64,000 nucleotides of DNA, taken from positions 2,843,929 to 2,907,928 of the forward strand of contig NSJX01000001.1 of NCBI GenBank assembly GCA_002286715.1, read 5' to 3'. Every line of letters starts with the position of its first letter. Position 1 is the first letter of the stretch. Shown here one piece after another: positions 12,374-24,800 of this stretch. The translations under genes were made by a program, and so were the position numbers. This stretch comes from Dentipellis sp. KUC8613. Its lineage: Eukaryota > Basidiomycota > Agaricomycetes > Russulales > Hericiaceae. Below the pieces are notes generated by a model. It was not told the DNA's origin, made no database searches, and saw nothing but the letters and a program-made list of their open reading frames with translations.

Positions 12374-13664
12374 ATGTTGCCGACGACTGCCCCCATGCCC
12401 GCCAAGACTGCCCGCTACGTAGTGCGGAGGTATGTGAGAGGATGATGTACCCCATATGATGCTGAACGCTCTACAACCTCTTGCAGCTCGGATGTCATCT
12501 CAGAGAACAAAGTCAACGTGTTGGAAGAGGCTTCTGAGCGCGTCATATGGTACAAGGTACGTGTAGTCGCGTCAGTCATGGTCGCCATCGTTGAACTAGC
12601 GCGCTGTAGGAGAGATACCTCGCCGAGGATGAAATTATCGAGCATGTCGTGGTGCGCACCTTTCCCAGTCTTAGGTAATTCTCAAGGTTCGATCTTGGTG
12701 TTTAGGAAAATGCTACATCAACGCTACTGTGGACTATCCACCGGCCGCTTCGGGGCTGGTACATCCGCCTACGTGCGCCAACCTTCCCCCCTTCCGTCTA
12801 CATCTCCCTTTTACCATTGCCCAAAAACTCGCCACATCACACCCAAGCTGCGCTCTTTTTCTCCTGCCGTACCAATGTCCCAACATCCCCGGTATCTCCG
12901 TCGTACCCTTCGTCCTCACAATCGCCGCCACCGCCACCACCACTCAACCCCTCCTCGCCCTCCACTTCCACGAAATCCTCCCTGGAGTCTGACGACACCC
13001 TAACTGAGCCTTCTCAAAGCCCCGTGTCGCACACATACCCTCCGTCACCCACGCCGCCCGCTATTCTCGTGTCTCCGCCTTCCCCGCGCTCCGTCCGGGC
13101 AAAGCTGGATTCCCTGTCCCCGCTGCCGGCACACCGTCTGTCCCGCCCGCGCATGCAGATCACAGAATTTCTGCTCGCGCCACACGTACAACCTGCGGCG
13201 CCAGAACCACAGCAGGACCAGGGTTTCTTTTCGCGTGCACTACGCGCCTTCCGCAACAATACCCCCGCGCCGTCGAACTCGTTTATGATCTGCGAGCTGC
13301 CGCCCGCTCCCCCACAGCCGCCTGCGCCTCCACTTGACGGCACGTCAGGGTCAGGCCCAGGCTCGCGACCGTCTGCTCCAGCGGCTCGCCCGCACCGATT
13401 GCCGCCGACGCCGCTGCTGGTGTTTCATGACACAACTCCCGTGTTCACGCTCAACTCGACATCGGGGATTTTCGAGCTCAATACGGAGGAGATGCGCAAG
13501 CTGGGCGTGGACGTAGGTTTCTGGATCGCTGTCGCGCTTGTGTACGGGGAGTTTCTTGCGGATCGCGAGGTCAGTGGCGTCGCGCTTCTTGTCATATTCT
13601 GACAACGGCATTCTGATATTTGTTCTCGATTTCCCAGGGCTATCTCGCTGCGGTTGCAGACTAG
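12374..13664 (+). CDS. conserved hypothetical proline/serine-rich protein
   Basis: Not recognised as a named family. Five exons (12374-12429, 12487-12556, 12610-12651, 12706-13569, 13638-13664) join in frame to 352 residues. The N-terminus (SDVISENKVNVLEEASERVI, then AEDEIIEHVV) and C-terminus (TPVFTLNSTSGIFELNTEEM, then GVDVGFWIAVALVYGEFL) look ordered. The middle ~150 residues are a disordered Pro/Ser-rich linker with runs such as SPPPPPP and PAPPQPPAPP. The hydrophobic VGFWIAVALVYGEFL near the end could be a single membrane segment or a buried helix. It shares a bidirectional promoter region with COQ8, which is weak evidence for a mitochondrial or housekeeping role. All introns are canonical GT-AG and short. 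No function is proposed. Confidence 0.75.
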
Positions 13665-14955
13665 AAGATTTGTGTCAATCGCTTGCGACGCCACCTGTGT
13701 CATAAGGCAACCTCAGACTGATGCTCTTTTTGCGGTGACGACCGCGCACATGCTACCCTGCTACCCTGTCCCCTATATTTATTTTGATTTGTATTTTCGT
13801 TCTGCTGGCAGGCTAACTACATATACCACCGCTCGCGGGTACCACCCTCCGTAATCAACTTGCTTTCCTGCTTTGTCTATGCATTATCCGTCGGATGCCT
13901 TCGAATTTGCTTCGAGTTGGGTAGCAGTACCATGAACCACAATGCAAGACTCCGTCTCCGTCATGGCATTCCCCGAGGACCGTGGGCAACGCCTGCAATT
14001 TGCGTGTCCCACGCAATCGGCCGTGATAGCCTATGGATCCCTGTTGATTTCGAAGTGCTTCGATGCGGCTTGATGGAGTCTGGCCGCCGTCGTGGACAGG
14101 TGACAGCTACATCGGCGGCAGAAGCGTCTCTTCCGAATAGCGCTATTTTATTATCTTCCCCCTCGCGCCTCTAGCCTTTCGTGCATACTCCCGCATTGCA
14201 GAGCAAAGTGCGCTTGAGAGACAACCCAAAGGCCATCTCGGCGCTGTGAGGTGTGAGAGAATCATGATAACATAGGTACGCAGGCACGTTGCATTTCCAA
14301 ATTGTTGGCCTCAGCTCTCGGAAACTTCCATCCAAACGCACGTAAGCGACGCCTGACGACGACAGGCAGGGCTTCGATGTATTCTTGTCATTTAAACTTT
14401 TGAAGCGTTGGAAGGGTAAAACCGCTTGCACGACGAGGCCAAAGACCATTTCTTGCTGCGCCAGACCACCGCCTGGGCCAAATAACCTGCAAAAACAACA
14501 AATTGCGCGGACGGAGACGCACAGACAAGATGTCCACATGCGCACATGCTCATGACCTTGGGGGTGGCACAAGCGCTTGGCCAATTGAAGCGCGCTCGGC
14601 AGAGCGCACGGGTCCCATTTCCGTAATGAACCGTCCCGCACCGCACGGCAACAGAACATTTTGGCTCGCTCTCGCCAATAAATGACGCGGACCTCAAAGA
14701 AGCCTCGATTCGCTCTCTAATATAAGGCCGCACACATCCGGGCTACCCGTTACCAGTCGAACGCCCTCAGGCCGCTAGCTTTGAGTCCGTCTCTCGGCCC
14801 CTTCCACCCAGCGACGTATGCCCTTGCAGCGCCGCCCACCAGCAATCCCCGCACACGAAATCTCGCTACGTTGAGGTCCTGGGACCCGAGGAGGCAACAG
14901 AACTCGAGTCTGAGGCTTGGGACGGAGGTTGACGTTGAGGCAGTAGAAGTGCGCG
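13665..14955. other. intergenic region, no gene seen
   Basis: About 1.3 kb between two plus-strand genes. A 162-codon minus-strand frame (14171-14659) has no coherent family and is not called. Nothing else recognisable. Confidence 0.4.
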
Positions 14956-16625
14956 ATGTCTGAGCATGTCTCGTTGATCCTGGGGCCAGTCGTCACCGCT
15001 ACGGTGACGAATGTCTTCCTCTACGGGATATGCTGCGTTCAGTGGGTTTCTTATTATCAACAGGGATACAAGGACAGGAATGTCATCCGGTGCGTGGCTG
15101 CTTCAGCCTTCGGGGCGTGGCTCTGTGCGCAGACTGACGGCGATCGATATCACAGGTTTTTGGTCGGATGGGTGATGTTACTCGACACGTTCCACACCGC
15201 AGCATCGGTGTACATGCTGTGGGACTACGTCGTCATTAACTTCAACAACCCCGCAATTCTGAACGCCGCACCCTGGCCTTTCCCCTCCACTCCGATCGTT
15301 ACCGTTTTGTGAGCGCAGCGCCCCGATCTTCACATCCCCGCCGCCCGTTGACCACCTCGCGCAGTGCATCTGTCCCGATACAGATTTTTCTTGCCTGGCG
15401 CATCCGACAGCTCTCCCACTCCATATGGCTCTTTGCCGTGATCGTCGTTTTCGCCTTCGCGCAGGGCGCCTTGGGCTGCGCAGGCGCAATCGGCGCTCTC
15501 AAAACGCCAAAGTGCGTTACCCGCCCTCACTTGCTCTTCGACCGCATTGCTGATGTCCTCCCAGCATCGACCAGTTCACGCACCTCATCCCGGTGGTCGA
15601 TTCCTGGCTAGCGATCGCCGTCGTGACCGACCTATCTATCACGTACGTTGTCCGGCGCTGACATCGGCGTTAACCTGCTGAACTTCTTTTCGCGGCATCC
15701 AGGCTTCTTCTGATGCGATTCCTTTACAAGAGCCGCACGGGCTTCCACAGTACGCATCTGTTCGTTCCGTCCTATTCTTGAGGCTAATCGCGCGGGCGGG
15801 CGCAGAAACGGACAATGTCATATGGCGGATTATACGCTCTGCGGTCGAGACAGCCGCTTTTGGTAGTTTTTTTTGCGTACGTCCCTCTGCGCTCCGCTCC
15901 GCGGACTCCCCGTTTCGCTTAGCTGCATTCTGACCCTGACTTACGACGCCGCGCGCATTCGCGTGCTTCTTATATCGATTTGATAAGATTATGGACCTGG
16001 TTACATTTGTGAGTGCTCCGTTCTCCGCCTTCGCGTGTCGGACCTGTTGCTGATGGCGCCGTCAACGTTCCAGACTACGCTTCAGACCACAAATTTCCAT
16101 TTGATTTTCGCTCTTGTAAGTTGCTTGAATATAGTCTTTCAGTGCGCGAACTGACTTCAGTGTAGCCTATGGGACGGATTTATACGTACGTCGCGTCTTG
16201 CTTGTATGTTGGGCTATTGAAGAGCGATGTCTTCTGATATAGCAATACCCTCATGACCGTACGTTCGCATTTTCAGTTTAACCACCGGATTACGTCTAAC
16301 TGCTTGGCCACTTTAGACTCTGAATAACCGCGTCTCGCTCCGCTCCGAACTGGATGGCCGAGGCGCGGAAACCTCTTTTAACGTTGCCGTGCGTGCCCTC
16401 CCTCTTTGCCTCCTTCGCACCTAAAGCGGTAACCTAAGTAATGCCTACGCCCCCTATGTATAGACCGAACAATTCGCTCAGACCGACTCGCGCGCGGTCA
16501 AGATGACGCACCTCAAGTTCAAGTCGATGAAGGACACCGAGGCCATCCCGGAAGACGGCGGCTCTGCCGAAGCGGAGCAGGAGGATGCGGAGAGGCTCGA
16601 GCACAAGGTGATGCCCGTCGCATGA
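14956..16625 (+). CDS. DUF6534 family multi-pass membrane protein
   Basis: A seven-helix-type membrane protein of the fungus-specific DUF6534 family, expanded in Agaricomycetes; no biochemical role is established. Eleven exons join in frame to 342 residues: 14956-15308, 15365-15511, 15565-15642, 15703-15749, 15806-15876, 15988-16008, 16074-16115, 16164-16183, 16243-16258, 16317-16388 and 16464-16625. Hydrophobic segments include LILGPVVTATVTNVFLYGI, FLVGWVMLLDTFHTAASVYM, LFAVIVVFAFAQGALGCAGA and DSWLAIAVVTDLSITLLLM. The family signature KTDNVIWRIIRSAVETAAFG then PMGRIYTNTLMTTLNNR is present. The C-terminal ~55 residues are charged and presumably cytoplasmic. Exons 6-9 are only 16-42 nt, typical of this family's fragmented 3' part and easily missed by automated prediction. 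Confidence 0.87.
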
Positions 16626-16986
16626 GCGGTGTTTTCGTCGAGGGGGCACGATATAGGGTGGAGTGGGCCTGTTCGGTACACACTGCCTGTATGAGGAGCT
16701 CTGTTTAGATATACGACATCTTGTTTTCTCTGCTTTTTGGGCTGCTTGGATCATGGGATTAAGGTTGTTATATTCGTTGGGTGTGCATAGAGAAGGTCGC
16801 GTGAGATCTTGGAGGGCGATCCGACTAAGTAATTCGCCGGCTTTCAATGCGTTGTGATGTCACAGGAACCTGTGGGGCCGGGAGATGGTATGGGATCACA
16901 GACGGCTACACACTTAGACTTTCGCATCCTCCTGTTACACCGAATGCACACTTGAGCACATCCTTTCAGTATTGAAAAGTAATAAT
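16626..16986. other. intergenic region, no gene seen
   Basis: About 360 bp between the DUF6534 gene and the tRNA gene. It presumably holds the 3'UTR of the former. No structure recognised. Confidence 0.4.
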
Positions 16987-17068
16987 GATCCCTTGGCTCA
17001 GTGGTAGAGCGTGCGATTCCAGCCACCGGCGCGTCCGCAAGGTCATCCGTTCAATCCGGGTAGGGATC
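16987..17068 (+). tRNA. tRNA gene, probably tRNA-Trp(CCA) with an 11-nt intron
   Basis: A cloverleaf can be folded by eye. Acceptor stem gatccct pairs with agggatc. The D arm is gctc-agtggta-gagc, with an A-box-like sequence. The T arm is atccg-ttcaatc-cgggt with a B-box gttcaatcc at 17049-17057. The variable loop is aggtc. The anticodon loop reads ttCCAg, giving anticodon CCA (17019-17021), with an intron at about 17023-17033 inserted one base 3' of the anticodon, the canonical position. With that intron the anticodon stem tgcga/ccgca has one A-C mismatch at the loop side. A shifted reading of the loop would give anticodon TCC (Gly), so the isotype is less certain than the tRNA identity. A T7 run follows 24 bp downstream. 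Confidence 0.78.
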
Positions 17069-17091
17069 ATAGTTCGTGTTTCTTCCGGTTA

Positions 17092-17098
17092 TTTTTTT
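17092..17098 (+). terminator. RNA polymerase III T-run terminator
   Basis: Seven consecutive T residues shortly after the tRNA 3' end, the standard Pol III stop signal. Confidence 0.65.
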
Positions 17099-17288
17099 CT
17101 AATAAAAAATAGCGCTCGATCTGGCGTACAACATCGAGACGAGGACCCAGGGGGAGCACATTATCCGCGCCACGGCCCGGCAAGCCCCGATCAATGCGGT
17201 CCGGAAAAGGCCGAATCCCCATGGCCTTGGGGACACCGGGCCGTCTCATCGCTCTCGCCCTCTCAGGCTGCCTTTCGAAAGTACCATC

Positions 17289-18433
17289 ATGGATCTCGAC
17301 TTGAAAGGCGTACATGTTCTCGTCACAGGTATGTAATTTGTAACTTTTTCTTGCTCAGTCCTTTTTTCTTTCGGAACAGGCTGTTCGTCATGCTGGACCG
17401 ATTGGAATTTGGATGCTCACCGATAGGTTGAACAGGTGCGAACGGCGGAATTGGCTTCGCAGCGACGCGCACATTCCTAGGTACACATACGCGAGTGCTG
17501 GATGCTTGACTTGCCGGATTCTCCCCTCTTACGCCGCGACTCCTAGAACAGGGTGCAAATGTAACGGCGCACTTTCGCAGCAGCGATGCGAAGCTGCAGC
17601 CCCTGGCGGAGGCCTATGGACCCTCACGCATCCGTCTTGCTGGAGCCGATCTCACATCCGAAGAGGCGGTCGTGTCTCTCTTCAACACGGCAGCTCTGGA
17701 GACCAGCTTTGGCCCGGTGGAGGTAGCAATTATCAATCACGCGACATCTACAAGCGGGTGGACGGCGGTGAAGGACATCTCGCTGAAGCAGTGGGAATCG
17801 ACGATGAATGATAATCTGACGTCGTCATTTCTGGTTGCGCGTGAATACATGCGTGGACTCCAGCAGGGTGTCGCTCCGGGCCGGGTGGTGGGTACAAATC
17901 GGTTCGGACAAAGAGCCTCCATCGTTCTGGTCGGAAGTACGGCAGGGAAGTATGGTGAGGCGGGCAATGCAGACTATGCAGCTAGTAAAAGTGGTAAGCT
18001 CGTCGAATACAGAACACCACAATGGATCTAATTACTCGTCGCGCGATAGCTATCATGTACGGCTTCTTGTTGTCACTCAAGAACGAGATCGTCGCGATCG
18101 CACCTAAAGGACGTGTAAACTGCATAGCACCTGGATGGACGAGGACACCTATGGCCGAGGGGTCTCTGAAGGATCCTCTCACCGTCTATCGTGCACTTGC
18201 TACGTATGTTTCCTGTTAGCGACATAATGTAGCTATGGTTTCTGACTATCCTCTCCAGAACGCCTCTCAAGAAAGTCGCAGAGCCAGAAGACATTGCGAG
18301 CCAGATAGCAGTCATTGCTTCGACGAAGCTCTCCGGGCATGTCACAGGTCAGGTCGTGATGGTAGAGGGCGGGATGGAAGGCAGGTTACAGAATATGCCG
18401 AAGGACCTTGACCTGCCGGGAAACATCGAATAG
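17289..18433 (+). CDS. short-chain dehydrogenase/reductase (classical SDR)
   Basis: A soluble NAD(P)-dependent oxidoreductase with a Rossmann fold. Exons 17289-17328, 17436-17480, 17547-17993, 18050-18203 and 18259-18433 join in frame to 286 residues. The cofactor motif TGANGGIG (residues ~13-20) is split by the first intron. The catalytic set is visible: Ser in VLVGSTAGKYG, and YAASK (Tyr-x-x-x-Lys). The NNAG motif is replaced by NHAT (AIINHATSTSG), a conservative but notable change. The PGW motif after the active site (NCIAPGWTRTPMAEG) and the C-terminal SGHVTGQVVMVEGGM complete a classical SDR. Arg in THFRSS-like AHFRSSDAK after beta-2 suggests NADP preference (inference). Substrate unknown; resembles 3-oxoacyl-ACP reductase or sugar dehydrogenase-like members. 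Confidence 0.88.
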
Positions 18434-18847
18434 GGATGGTCAAAATATAAATGCTGTATTTCTTTAACGGGCTTTACTTTCCGGTGCTTGCCATGACGTT
18501 GTGCATGTGCATGATGTTGTATTCTACGTAGTCGCTTGAGATACATACAGTAAACCGATAGCACTCGTGGGAATATTCAGACTTTCCTCAGGCTTGCTCG
18601 TTGCCGTGCTGACTTGAACGCCTCCTCTTCGTCATGATGCCGCTATGCTTGAGCTTGAGTTCCATTTTCTGCTATTATATGTTCTACGGCATAACGATTT
18701 CCTTTGACACGGCGAAATATCCTACGGTTATCTGATGGCGTCGTTTAATCTCCTTTTGGTGGCCGTAATTGGTACCCTAGTACATGGGCGCCAACATTCA
18801 CTCATAGCGCTTTGAGCGTTAACGCAGCTGCCATACCCTGTTTCCAT
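18434..18847. other. intergenic region, no gene seen
   Basis: About 410 bp between the SDR gene and the first STAND gene; presumably 3'UTR and promoter. Nothing else recognised. Confidence 0.4.
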
Positions 18848-21800
18848 ATGGAAGAAGACGAGAGGTGCGTTCTCTATGAGACCTGGCTAGCCCTCGACAC
18901 GCTGACGATCCGCGGTGGCGTCTGCAGATGTATCAATCTCAGAAGTGCGTGATCATCCAGTTGTATGGACTTCGTACGCATGCTATTGAGCTAACCTGCA
19001 CACTGCGATCTTGCCAGTCGTTCGGGCCCGAGATCTGCCTTCGCCATTGCTGTGGAAGCCTGCCCTGCTGTCATTTGTCTTGGGAACGCCGGGAGGGAAG
19101 CACCTGTTTCGCACTGAGACTGTCAGCGGATCGAATCCAGTATGGAATGAGCACTTCGTCGTGAGGTACGGCCGAAGCTTTTGACTAAGAACGTTGCTTA
19201 TCGCCATCTCGTATCCAGGCCTACGAGCCTATCATCCACGATCAGACTTCAAGTCTTCCATAGCCCGAACGCCTCGGAGATGATCTTGCTGGGGGAGACA
19301 GATGTCCTTGTCGATGCCTTGTTGCGTGACGAAGTAAATGGTATGTTTTATTTATCCCGATCGAGCGACGTGTGACTGTATCACGAGTTGTTAATGGTCC
19401 ACAGATGTTCGATGTAGATTGACAAAGCCAGGACTGAAGCTCCGTCGCAATCGCGGCGAGTTGTTCATATCCGGCAATACCCTCATTAATGCGACTGAGA
19501 CACTATCATCGCAACGAAAAAGCCCATCTCCTTCTACGGGATCGGAAAGCGAGCCTGAAGTCCGTGCGCTGGGATTCGGCCCTCTCCCAGGGGGTCTCCC
19601 AACACTTTTTATGCAGTTGGATCCAGGTTCTTTACCGCCTGTCGAACCTAAATTTTCAGCGTTGACTGCGGCGCTGAATGAAGCCGACGTCAGTATGAAG
19701 GCACTGTCAACGCCTTCGTCACTCGAAAAAGCTGGCTCAGTCATGAACGACTCAGAGAGTGCCGCAAGCAGCGACTTGTTGCAAGCTACCGGCGAGGTCA
19801 TTTCTAACGTCCTGGGGAGCCTAATACATATCGGTGATGTATTCGCCGAGGTGAGGAAGTTCACCGTTATTCCGTGCACAGTATATAGATCTCTCTTTGA
19901 CGTGCAGGCTCATCCGTACGCAAAACTGGCTTGGTCGGTTCTCAGCAGCGGTTACAAGGTTCGTGAGCACATTTTGTTCAGTCGCATCCTCTTCATTGAT
20001 TATGATTGTACAGGTACTGAGGGCCCAGGTTGAACGTGATGATCGAGTACGAAGCCTCTGGTACACAGTACAGGACGTCGTCGCGTTCTTCAATGGGGTC
20101 CAAGAGCAGCCCATGAAAGCCGACTATCTCAATCAGGTAGTGACCGATGTAGTGAAACAGATTTATGAATGCTGCCAGTTCCTCAAGAGATACGCAGAGC
20201 ATGGTTTTGCAGGTATGCGAAGCCTTAATATGATCATAAGATATACTCACCAGAATCAGGACGTACTTTTCGAAATACCCTGAGTCCAAATAAAGACGAC
20301 GCTCTGCAGCTTCTGATTGACTCGTTTCAGACCTTGAAGGAAAAACTCAGTCGAGGTGTCAGTCTTGAGAATTGGAAATGTCTCAGAGCTTTGGGAGACG
20401 ATCTCGGCGAAATAAAGGACCACCGTACGTTCTTCGCGCTCGGGCAGCTCAAATTGCTGAGCTTGAATTATCGCAGTTCAAGAGCTCTGGTTATACACAC
20501 TGATTGAAGGTCAAGCAACCGTCGTCGAATGCGATACTACTCGAGGTTGCCTTCTCGGGACACGCACCAAGGTGATCGAAGATATCACAGAGTGGATCCA
20601 TGATCCTTCGCGCGGACGTGTTCTCTGGCTTTCAGGTCCCGTCGGAACGGGCAAGTCCAGTGTTGCCAACACCGTTGCTGGGCTTTTGAAGGGATTAGGC
20701 CGCCTCGGCGCAAGCTATCGGTTTGACAAACAGGTCGACCCATCGGCGTTCTTCCGCCAGATTGCATACCAGTTGGCGCGGATAGACAGGTCGGTCAAGG
20801 ACACGATGCTCTCTGTGCTGACTCAGAGAGGAGAAATTCCATCTGCGGCCCTACCTGACCAGGCAATGAGGATCATCGTTCGGCCTCTTCAATCCGTGGA
20901 TCTGGTTGGCCCCGTAGTGATTGTCATCGATGCATTGGACGAGATTAGACACCGCGACACACGTATACGGGAAGATATCCTCGCCTTCTTTTCGAACAAG
21001 GACTTCGCGCTGCCAGACTACGTGAAGATACTCATAACTAGCAGAGACGATCCCTATATTCGTCTGCATCTGCAAACCCGAGGCGGATGCGAAGCCCTCA
21101 GCCTTGATGACTACGAGGATACCCCTGCAGATATCCGCCTTTTCGTCAAACACCGTCTAAGCGAAATCCAGGCTCTCGCAAAGATCGAGGATGGCTGGCC
21201 TCCCTCGGGAGCGGACGTGAAGCTGGCCGAACGCGCAGATCGGCAGTTCCAGTGGGCGCATGTGACTTGCCAATTCATCGCCGACAGTCCCCAGTCCCGC
21301 TTGTCTTTGGTCTTGTCCGCGAAGGTTGCCACTCATGGCGGAAGTCGGCAGCTCGACGCCTTGTATGACTCTGTCATCCGATCTGCGTACGAGGCCCGCG
21401 ATCGCGACCCGAACTATCCTCTCGAATTTGCATACGTTGTAGGGTGTATTGCCGCTGGGAAGAAGCCCTTCAGACTCGATGACTTGAATGTCTTGCTCGG
21501 TCTACGCGACGATTGCTATAACGAGGTCCATCTTCCCGGCTCGGAGCCGTTCTCCATGGAGGGTGCAAGGCAGTTCATTTCATCAATCAGATCTCTTTTC
21601 TCTACGAGCTCTCCGTCTCTCGGTGCCAATGGCCCGCTGCGTTTGGTGCATACCTCGCTCTTCGAATTTCTGACGGACAAGAAACGTTGCCCGGGTTTCT
21701 GCATTGATCTGCCCTACTGGAACCTGGTGATCGCCATCCAGTGTGTGAAGACGCTCAACGAACGATTGGATGTAGAGATTTCGAACTCCGGTCAGCTGCG

Positions 21801-24800
21801 CCAGGACAGTATGGCAAAAGGACTTACGATCAGTGGTGCACTGCGCTATGCTTGCCAATTCTTCGTTCGACACATCAGCGATCTCGAGGACCGCCATGAT
21901 AATATGTTGGTGTCTCAAATGACGGTCTTTCTATCCAAGCGACTCCTAAGGTGGATCGAAACGATGACCGCACTGGGCCTCGAATGGCTGGAAAACCTAG
22001 AGATCCTAGTCACATCTTACAGCATGCCGCCGGAGTATAAACTTCTTGCTCAGACAACTACAGTAGAGGAAAAACTGGCTGCGATTGCTTCTATTGTAGG
22101 AGAAAGTGTCAAGCAGTTACCTAGCGCTGGGACGTCTGGAGACGAGCCCGACGGCCCAGAGAATTTGTCTCCTGAAACATCGATTCTCTCTGCATCTACC
22201 TATGATTACGATCCCTCAGCCCTGTACGAGTACGTGGCGCCCTTTGATTCACGTAGCGACATATTTATGGATTGGAGCTACAATCCGGAGTCCACAAACC
22301 CACGTATGCCCACACGAAGCGAGGACGTGAGTGGAGTGGAGCAGGGAGCACAGGCTGAACCGATGACGGAGATCGACGAACACCAGATGCGGACAGCACA
22401 GGGAGGAGTGCAAGGTTCAGAAAGAACGGTAGGTAGCAAGAACTTGTCGGAGCTCGAAGGTAGTCACTAATGAGATCCAGAGTGCTGCGTCCCCCGCCGC
22501 CCTTCTCGCTGCCGACATGTTTGTTCTGGATCCGTCGGTGATAGCGCGTGGGGCGGGACCCTCTTCTGTCCAAGAACCGGTAATCGAATTTGGTCCAGAA
22601 GATCTACGGCATCAATATGACAGCATTCCTGAAGGTGAAACTCCTCTGCGTAAAGCTGAGGTAGTTGACACGGAGGAGCATGCACAAGAGCCGGGGTCCA
22701 TAATCAGAATGCCGATACTCCCTCCTGGGGATAGATCCATTTCTAGAATGCAAGTCAGTGGCGAAAGTGAGTTACTCCCTTTGTGTATACGTGAGATGTT
22801 TTAAAAAGGGTCGGACACCTCCAGCGCGCAGCCCTTCTAGCGCGCAGCATACTCTGACTGGACCTCCTCCAAGCCTGACCGTGGAGTCGCACGATCTAGA
22901 TTTCGCTTTTGACGCAGATGAAACCAAATATTTGGAGAGCTTGTGGCTTGGCGAACAATCCCCCAAAACCCAGACGCCGCAGCCTGCCGCCGAACCGGAC
23001 AACTCAGAGGATGAAGCCATGATGGCTGCCAAACAAGCGGCCCGCGTCCGCTCAGAACAGGTTCCAATTTTACAGGACCGTAAGTCGTTTCCTGAAGGCT
23101 TTGACTACTTTCTCACATACCTTCGAAGCTCGTCCCCCTACCAACATCATACGTCCCCCAGGCCACCATGAGGTCCTCCAATTTTATTCTCAGACGGGTA
23201 TCTTCAGGTTCCGGGAGCAGACATCGCAGCATGGACAACAACCGGGGCTCGTGACCGATGCTGTGACTGACAACATGGAAGAACGGGATCAACGTACGGC
23301 GTCGCAATATGTAGATGAGCAAGGTGACACGGATAGCAATCGGCGTCAAGAAGAAGGTGAGCACCGTGTCTGTTCCCTATTCCTTCTCTTTTTAATGGGA
23401 CGTTTTCCGACACGGACGCTGTAGCGACTACTCTCGTCGACTCACCTGCACCCTCTTCCGACTACTCTCTTGCTTGCTCTCCAGAGAGGTCGGAAATTAT
23501 GGCACCGAGTCATTCGAAAGTCGATGCGTGGTTCAGAATGAGTAATATACTCGAAAGCCAATACTATAGATACGAAAGCGCGCAAAGGGTGCGAGGTTTG
23601 CATCACCACTCCCCTTCGCTACTGATGTCTATCACAGAGCATCGAAGCCGCCGTCACGATGGCGATAGAGGGTATCAAATTGGTCGATGGAGAGGCGTGT
23701 CGCCCAATATTTGAGGACAGCGCTTTCGTCCTGTTGGAGATCTGGTATGCTCTAGAGAAGCTCGATGTGCGTAGCAAAATTCGACTGGTTGGATTGAACT
23801 AACGAAACATGGGTGATAGGACCCTCAATACAGCTTTCTGGAGTTAGCAACACGCTGCGCGGACGTCCTGCGTGTAGCATACGAACTGTATGACCAGAGT
23901 ACCATCGTGACGAGCTCGATGACGGAGGCAGCAGACAGTCTATTTCAGTGGGTCTCTCCTTGTCTAGTATTTGCGCCCTTCGTTAATTCTGCGCAGGTGT
24001 TTCTCGCAAATCCGTGAGATGTTCATCCTCAAACGGAGACAACAGCCTTTTGTCCATTACGACCCTGGAGACGAATACATTCCATCCTGCTCCGAAAGGC
24101 TGTTGCAGATCACGCAGTCTCTCCAGGTATGTGGCATCGTCGACTACGTCTTCCACTCACTTCATCTCATAGCGTGTTGGGTGACTTCTTTGTTTTGATG
24201 CAGATTTTCACCCAGCTCCAGCGGCACGACAGATTTTCGAGCACGCGGCAAGCGCTGCTGGACATGCAAGGTCTTGGGATGTCCAATGCGGACACTCAAG
24301 AAAGACTCCGAGCGTTAGCGCGGAAGCTTCTGGCTGGCAGGGACGGCAACGGCGCGGATTCTGGCGCACTGATGGGAGGCTCTCCTGACGATGTCGCGTC
24401 AGTTTTACGCAGCGTCATGGAGTCCGAAACACAGGAGGGCATAAAACCGCGCGCAGGCGTACGAGTGATCTCCAAGCATGATGTCGACGCCATGCAGAAG
24501 ATTATGGACCATGCTGCGGATCTTTACAGAGGCACCTGGAGCTCACGCACAGTCGCCATCAGGATGCTACCGTCGTCCGCTCTGTCTCGGGATCGCTTCG
24601 AGACCGTCACCGACAAGTGGTGGAAGCTCTCCGATCCCAACGTCCTGCCGCTTCTCGGCGTATCAGACCCAACGGACCCGGACTCAGCGTACACTGTCAC
24701 CCCGTACTGCGAGCGAGGAAATCTCGTGCAATATCTCAGGAGCACGCCGGAGCTAGGCGATGCGGATATTCTGCAGATGATGACAGACATCGCGTCGGGG

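Noticed and set aside
14171..14659. 162-codon minus-strand frame containing GVAYVRLDGSF, reminiscent of a helicase motif
   Set aside because: No other helicase motif, no ordered context and many Cys; judged coincidental.
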